NCBI GenBank assembly: GCA_964448105.1 | Contig: CAYUVK010000101.1 | Coordinates: 1-18,831 of the forward strand | DNA from: CAVQBP01 sp964448105 | Lineage (GTDB): Bacteria > Bacteroidota > Ignavibacteria > Ignavibacteriales > Ignavibacteriaceae | Length of the DNA stretch: 18,831 bases | Direction: 5' to 3' | Shown: positions 14,898-18,831 of the stretch, piece by piece | How positions within the stretch are numbered: position 1 is the first letter of the stretch | Layout of the letters: every line of letters begins with the position of its first letter | Made by a program: the position numbers and the translations under genes | The notes under the pieces: generated by a model | Seen by the model: the letters and a program-made list of their open reading frames with translations, nothing else | The model's database searches: none | Told to the model about the DNA's origin: nothing

Positions 14898-15035
14898 TTT
14901 ATCCTCTAATTTAGAACCAAAAAAACAAGAGAAACCAAATTTTAGCCGCCTTTTTTACTGCTACTATTCAAATTATTATAAGTTTTTATCAAATATATAT
15001 GTTAATTAGATATTTTAATTTTCTTTTTTAAAAAA

Positions 15036-15614
15036 TTAGTTAATAAATCCCCATCTTGAAAAATGAGGCAGCTCGGCATTTACAACCTGCAATTTACCGG
15101 ATTGTTTATCAACGTAAATGCTTTGATAGTTTGCTTTATAGTAATTGCCATTCGGTGCCATGTAAACAAAACTAACTGTAGAGGGATCTACATTGCTCAG
15201 ATCAATGCCTTGAATTGTCAGATTATAAATAACTGGTTTTGCCCATGTTCCGGAGGGTGAAAATGAAGTTGTTCCGAAATCATCATTTATAGACATAGTT
15301 ACATATCGCCGACCTCTAAACGAATATGGTTGAAACCTCGCAGTTGCTGTAATCGATATCCAGCCAAAGGGACCTCCAGCATAACCGGTATTTATTTCTA
15401 ATAATGATTCCTGGTATCCATAAATGATTTTACGAACAGCAACATCTTTTTTAAGAGCTTGATTCTCTGCCGACGGTAAAGTAATCCAGTTTGGATTGCT
15501 TACTATTTCACTATTATTTCCAGTATTGTCAACGGGTGAAACTATATTTGAATTATCGGTACAGCCAATTACAAATAATGCTAATAATATTAAAATTGAT
15601 ATAAACTTGTACAT
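15036..15614 (-). CDS. Lipoprotein, tandem paralogue
   Basis: A 192-residue predicted lipoprotein with lipobox VIGC (Cys18) after a short signal peptide, followed by an Asn/Ser-rich linker. Then comes a beta-rich domain including YVTMSINDDFGTTSFSPSGT, NLTIQGIDLSNVDPSTVSFV, YMAPNGNYY and the C-terminal LPHFSRWGF. It shares domain order and several motifs with the gene 138 bases downstream. No enzyme motif is visible. The strongly conserved end (PHFSRWGF) in both copies suggests that the C-terminal strand matters for folding or a partner. The SD AGGAA is upstream of the ATG at 15614. It is the first gene of this pair; the promoter should lie in 15615-15700 but is not obvious. Confidence 0.75.
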   Translation of the reverse strand: MYKFISILILLALFVIGCTDNSNIVSPVDNTGNNSEIVSNPNWITLPSAENQALKKDVAVRKIIYGYQESLLEINTGYAGGPFGWISITATARFQPYSFRGRRYVTMSINDDFGTTSFSPSGTWAKPVIYNLTIQGIDLSNVDPSTVSFVYMAPNGNYYKANYQSIYVDKQSGKLQVVNAELPHFSRWGFIN

Positions 15615-16076
15615 TCTTCTATTCCTATTATTAGTTCTTTTACATTGATGTAATACAACACAGAGACCAATAGATTATTAGTAATTATTACTTAATGATT
15701 TTTTTACAATAATGTTTTCGGTAATTTATACCCAATAATTTTGTAAGTGTAACTGTAATAATTTTAAATCTTGTTTTATGATGATACACTTACTAGGATA
15801 AGTTTTGATTTTTTGCATTATTAAGATAAAAGCAGAAGAATGAAGTAAAAATTAGAAACAAAATTGGAGCTAATATCTAGTGAGTGAGACATGATTCTCA
15901 AATAGTCTAATGGGAAGATACACTAATGACAACTTGTCCTAATCAGTCGAATTTTTATAAAATTTTTGAAAAAATTCTTCCATTCGGGAGTCTGACTTTA
16001 TCAAATAAAGATTGGAACTCCCCCAGAGGCTGACAGGCATTGGACAATTAAGAAAAATATCAAAAGAATTAAATAC
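15615..16076. other. AT-rich gap
   Basis: No gene seen. It contains one notable hairpin with a large internal loop, listed separately. Confidence 0.4.
15986..16022. repeat. Two-part hairpin with internal loop
   Basis: GGGAGT (15986-15991) pairs with ACTCCC (16017-16022), and CTTTAT (15996-16001) with ATAAAG (16005-16010) around a CAA loop. The unpaired CTGA and ATTGGA face each other between the two stems. This would fold as DNA or RNA. No T-run follows, so it is not a terminator, and the class is unknown. Confidence 0.35.
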
Positions 16077-16106
16077 TTGACAATAAATTTGGTAGTGTCC
16101 TAATAA
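16077..16106 (+). promoter_or_regulatory. Candidate sigma-70 promoter
   Basis: TTGACA (16077-16082), 18 bases, then TAATAA (16101-16106). It points at the broken L,D-transpeptidase-like gene starting around 16138. This is the best -35/-10 pair I see in the window, but a match this good can still occur by chance in AT-rich DNA. Confidence 0.35.
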
Positions 16107-16137
16107 ATACAGATTAGTTTCTTCTATGCTTAGATAA

Positions 16138-16573
16138 CTCTATTTTTATAGAACTTTTTATGTAGCAAATATACCAGGGGCTTTATTGAGGTATCCACTA
16201 TATAAAAAGAGGACAGCTATTCTTGCATCAAGACAATACCTTGGTTGCTGGAGGTTATGACTGCATAAGGGAAAGTATAAAGCTTTAGTACAAACCGGGA
16301 ATGTAAAAGTTTATAGAGATTCTAACAGAGATGATAGATATGATTATTTGGAATCATCAGCTGAATGGGGATTATTTGGGAGTAATATTCATAGAGCTAG
16401 TAAGTGGGGGATAGTAAAATTATATAAATAAGTTTTCTGCAGGTTGCCAGGTGTTTAAGGATCCGAAAGATTTTTGGGAATTGATTGGGTTGTGTGAGAA
16501 GGCTTTAAATTATTTTTCTAATCGGTTTAGTTATACTTTGATTGAAGAGAAAGATTTTAAAGATTTTTGTTGA
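16138..16573 (+). pseudogene. L,D-transpeptidase-like (YkuD-type) phage-type protein, broken
   Basis: Three stretches of one protein are recognisable. The first frame reads NIPGALLRYPLYKKRTAI and LASRQYLGCWRL, then has an in-frame TGA (16258-16260). The same frame continues HKGKYKALVQTGNVKVYRDS and SAEWGLFGSNIHRASKWG to a TAA at 16429. After a one-base shift near 16425-16431 it goes on FSAGCQVFKDPKDFWELIGL to YFSNRFSYTLIEEKDF and TGA (16571-16573). The NIHRA...SAGCQVF pair is the His and Ser-x-Gly-Cys arrangement of YkuD-like catalytic domains, and this version is common in phage-derived genes. One nonsense and one frameshift make it dead. It may mark an old prophage. No start codon is evident. 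Confidence 0.6.
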
Positions 16574-16814
16574 TAATAAAAATCAATAATAATAAGTTAG
16601 ATATTGTTGTAATTAGAGGTATGGGGAAAAATGGGGCAATTTCTCTTCATTCCTGCCATTCTATTTATCCCTATCAGGATTTTATAAGTAAAAATTAGAT
16701 TAATATTTGCATAAAATTTTATGTTTATGGGGGTGATGTGGCGGAGCTGTATATTTCTATTTTAATTAAAATTTCTGGGCTGCGGCTTAATTGCGAGGCA
16801 GTTATACCACTAAA
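16574..16814. other. Gap between the broken phage-type gene and the HEPN-like gene
   Basis: Short open stretches (for example GGDVAELYISILIKISGLRL at about 16730-16790) could be remnants, but none is long enough or similar enough to anything for me to assign. Confidence 0.3.
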
Positions 16815-17434
16815 ATGAAAAGAAAAGTATTTATACCAAAAGAATTAAAAAATAAGGATTCCTTTTTTTCGTTTGGAACAGTTTCCACAACGTGTTGGGA
16901 CTTTGCAAGTCAAATGGAAACAAAAGCTATTGAAGAATTTAATTCAAGATATAATTCTTTCTATGTTTTTCCTACTATTGTTTTTTATTGTGCAAGCTTT
17001 GAAACCTTATTAAATGAAGGCTTAAATAAATTACTTTTGTATAACAAAAATATAGAAGACGAACTTGATATAATTAAAAACTGTAGGAATGAATATCGAG
17101 ACCTAGCAAAAAAAGTAAAAGTTTGTGCAAAATATTTAGATAAAAAAAAGTTGGAATTATTGATGAAAATATTTTGCAAGAGTATATTGCGCTATCTGAA
17201 CTTAGAAATGCAATTATTCATTACAATCCAGAATTTGGTGGCATCTTTAACTATCCTCTTAGATTACAAGCAGCATTTAATCGTTCAAAAGTAAAAGCTT
17301 TAATAGGCAGTGATTGGGTGGAAACTTTCAAAACCAAACCAGTATTAATTTGGTCGAAGGAAGTTATAAGAAATAATATTAATTGCTTTTTGGATTTTCA
17401 ATTAATGGAAAGAAGAGAATTTTATAGAGAATAG
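16815..17434 (+). pseudogene. HEPN-like domain protein, frameshifted at a poly-A run
   Basis: Two overlapping frames make one helical protein. The first (from ATG 16815; a TTG at 16791 is less likely) runs KVFIPKELKNKDSFFSFG, then FPTIVFYCASFETLLNEGLN, to CAKYLDKK. The second, from 17144, continues DENILQEYIALSELRNAIIH and YNPEFGGIFNYPLRLQAAF to the stop at 17432-17434. The join falls on eight A bases (17142-17149); one more A would restore a single frame. RNAIIH (17204-17221) is the R-x4-H motif of HEPN domains, which include RNases of toxin and defence systems. Assignment to HEPN rests on that motif plus the all-helical pattern, so it is moderate. The damage may be real or a homopolymer read error. 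Confidence 0.5.
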
Positions 17435-17441
17435 TGATATA

Positions 17442-17768
17442 ATGAGCAATCCAACCTACCAGTATTTACGCGCCCAGCAATGGATTTTGATTCGTTCAGA
17501 AAATATTGATAATCCCATTTTACTTTTTGTACATGGCGGAACTGGAACTTCTCAACCAGCTTTAAAGTATTTTGATTTTCTGAAAGCACCGAGTAAAACT
17601 TTATACTGGTTTGAGAATTCAGCTCATTTGCCAAATACCGAAGAGCGGGAATTGTTTAATAAAATTTTATATGAAAAAATATTATCAATGATTAATATGA
17701 ATGATAGTAAACATATAGAGAAAGCTGATACAGTCAATCAATGCGTTACTGAATCAGACATTCATTAA
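17442..17768 (+). CDS. Alpha/beta hydrolase remnant with the catalytic core deleted
   Basis: A 108-residue frame that joins the two ends of an alpha/beta hydrolase of the proline iminopeptidase-like type. Residues 13-40 hold the first strands and the oxyanion motif (QWILIRSENIDNPILLFVHG, then GTGTSQPAL). From residue 41 it jumps to the family's C-terminal part, YFDFLKAPSKTLYWFENSAH, in which His61 is the catalytic histidine. The roughly 200 residues in between, with the GxSxG nucleophile and the catalytic acid, are absent. The last 25 residues (NMNDSKHIEKAD...) are extra. It is almost certainly inactive. It starts 7 bases after the HEPN-like frame, so the two could have been an operon. Confidence 0.65.
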   Translation: MSNPTYQYLRAQQWILIRSENIDNPILLFVHGGTGTSQPALKYFDFLKAPSKTLYWFENSAHLPNTEERELFNKILYEKILSMINMNDSKHIEKADTVNQCVTESDIH

Positions 17769-17847
17769 GTAAGTAAAAAAATAAAATCTACTAACTATAT
17801 TAATTTGAAAATGTTTAAGCTCTATTTTGAGAAAAAATAAATTACAT

Positions 17848-17982
17848 ATGAAATATTTTCATTCAATTATTTGCTGTTTATTGCCCATTTATTCAGGCTG
17901 CTCAAAAAAGAATCAGCTACAACTAGTCCTCCTGCAGCTGATACAACCGATTATTTTTATAAATAAATTGCAGCTCAATTAG
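17848..17982 (+). pseudogene. Tiny lipoprotein remnant, frameshifted
   Basis: From ATG 17848 the frame reads MKYFHSIICCLLPIYSGCSK, a short lipoprotein signal with lipobox YSGC. It then passes a run of six A bases (17904-17909), after which the 0 frame becomes an unlikely Leu/Gln-rich tail to TAG (17980-17982). In another frame the same DNA gives ESATTSPPAADTTDYFYK and a stop, a typical Ser/Thr/Pro-rich linker. A single-base change at the poly-A run is therefore likely. What follows the linker has been lost. Function unknown. Confidence 0.45.
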
Positions 17983-18034
17983 CGAAAATTAAATTCATAG
18001 ATATTAAACTTAAAATTCGTTCTAAAATAATATA

Positions 18035-18831
18035 ATGAAAACAATTTTATCTAAAATTACATTTTCATCAGTAATTCTAGTGACTTTCATATTTGTCAGT
18101 TGTAATAAAAGTAGTCCAGCCGATTCCGGAAATATTTTTCAGATTGGAATTCATAAATGGGTAAAAGTATCGAATGGCCTGCCCGCAAATTCATTTTATC
18201 ATATTGCAAATATTGAAAATAAGCTTTATGTATACAGCGGCAGTAAACTTTATTCATCATCAAATAATGGCGAACTATGGAGCGTTGTAGGTCCGAACTT
18301 GCTGAATAATAATTCGTTCAGCGGACTTGCAGGTGTGAATAACTATCTTGCGGCAGCATCGGTTGGCAGCGGGGTGATTCTTTCCAGCGACCTTGGAGGA
18401 ACTTGGTACGAACGGCAGAATGAAGGATTAGATATATATTCAAAACATGTTGAATCAATTGTAATGGATTCGAAATATATATTCATAGGTGCAGGATCAA
18501 ATGCAACAGTTTTTCGTTCTTCCGATTTAGGAAATACTTGGGTTCTTACAAAAAAAGGTCTGCCAGCAACAACTCCGGTATATAATCCCAGTATAAATTT
18601 ACTTGTAAAAATAGATAGCTTACTATTTGCTTGTCCGTATTCCAGCGGAATTTATTTCTCAATTGATGATGGTAACAACTGGCAATCAATGAATGAAGGG
18701 CTGCCTGATCATTCAACTATCTGGGCATTCGCTGTATCCGATTCATTCTATTTTGCTACTGTAGATGCATACTCAACTAGTGAAACCGGCTTATATCGAT
18801 ATTCTTTTGGTAATAAGAATTGGGAAATAAC
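18035..18831 (+). CDS. Asp-box (YCF48/sialidase-like) propeller lipoprotein, 5' part
   Basis: An open frame from ATG 18035 to the window edge (265 codons, no stop). It begins with a lipoprotein signal, ILVTFIFVSC (Cys23), then HKWVKVSNGLPANSFYHI. Propeller blades follow, each with an Asp-box turn: YSSSNNGELW, ILSSDLGGTWYERQNEGL, FRSSDLGNTWVLTKKGLP and YFSIDDGNNWQSMNEGLP. The pattern resembles the T9SS protein at 8039-9342, but this one starts as a lipoprotein and its C-terminus is outside the window. Probably a surface or periplasmic binding propeller; the role cannot be read from sequence. No clear SD precedes the ATG, though the signal peptide supports it. Confidence 0.85.
   Translation, partial: MKTILSKITFSSVILVTFIFVSCNKSSPADSGNIFQIGIHKWVKVSNGLPANSFYHIANIENKLYVYSGSKLYSSSNNGELWSVVGPNLLNNNSFSGLAGVNNYLAAASVGSGVILSSDLGGTWYERQNEGLDIYSKHVESIVMDSKYIFIGAGSNATVFRSSDLGNTWVLTKKGLPATTPVYNPSINLLVKIDSLLFACPYSSGIYFSIDDGNNWQSMNEGLPDHSTIWAFAVSDSFYFATVDAYSTSETGLYRYSFGNKNWEI

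Noticed and set aside
16735..16800. GC-richer stretch near 16735-16800 as a tRNA gene
   Set aside because: I could not form an acceptor stem, a T-loop (TTCNANNC) or a plausible cloverleaf.
16985..17634. Minus-strand ORFs 16985-17179 and 17422-17634
   Set aside because: Antisense to the HEPN-like and hydrolase frames, with no supporting signals.

Overview
The window is AT-rich, low-density accessory DNA. It most likely comes from a member of the Ignavibacteriota or a neighbouring lineage of the Bacteroidota/Chlorobi group. The best evidence is a secreted Asp-box protein (8039-9342) ending in a type IX secretion (Por_Secre_tail) domain with the motif QNYPNPFNPTT. The many lipoproteins with lipobox cysteines and the AT-rich intergenic DNA fit this. 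This assignment is an inference; there is no rRNA or marker gene here.

Layout, left to right. At 1-224 (-) is the dead 5' end of a lipoprotein gene. At 762-5468 are single, separately spaced + strand genes: a ScyD/ScyE-type beta-propeller lipoprotein, a NYN-domain protein, a SnoaL/NTF2-like protein, an AhpD-like (carboxymuconolactone decarboxylase family) protein, and an unrecognised 200-residue protein of unusually high G+C. At 5600-7193 are a Dps-like protein lacking both ferroxidase histidines and a small RRM RNA-binding protein. At 8039-9342 is the T9SS-targeted protein, interrupted by a one-base frameshift. At 9742-13401 (-) are a DUF1326-DUF2182 two-gene operon with a large palindrome just upstream, and a TPR lipoprotein. 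At 13723-15614 (-) are two tandem paralogous lipoproteins and a DUF72 gene missing its N-terminus. From 16138 rightward nearly everything is broken: an L,D-transpeptidase-like phage-type gene, a HEPN-like gene split at a poly-A run, an internally deleted alpha/beta hydrolase and a tiny lipoprotein remnant. The 5' part of a second Asp-box lipoprotein then runs off the right edge.

The most notable structure is not a single gene. Five copies of the 3' end of a DUF72 gene (near 6.1, 7.5, 9.4, 11.4 and 13.7 kb), all on the minus strand and in different states of decay, lie in the gaps between otherwise unrelated gene units. Two of them belong to a longer duplicated block with a second decayed gene, and this block brackets the RRM gene. 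A second family of gene tails (2904-2972 and 3561-3751) brackets the SnoaL gene in the same way. This suggests repeated recombination at gene 3' ends in an accessory region.

Apart from the DUF1326-DUF2182 pair there is little operon structure. Most genes stand alone with their own ribosome binding site and sometimes a terminator. The predicted roles (cell-surface or secreted proteins, Dps-like and AhpD-like proteins, RNA binding) do not form one pathway.
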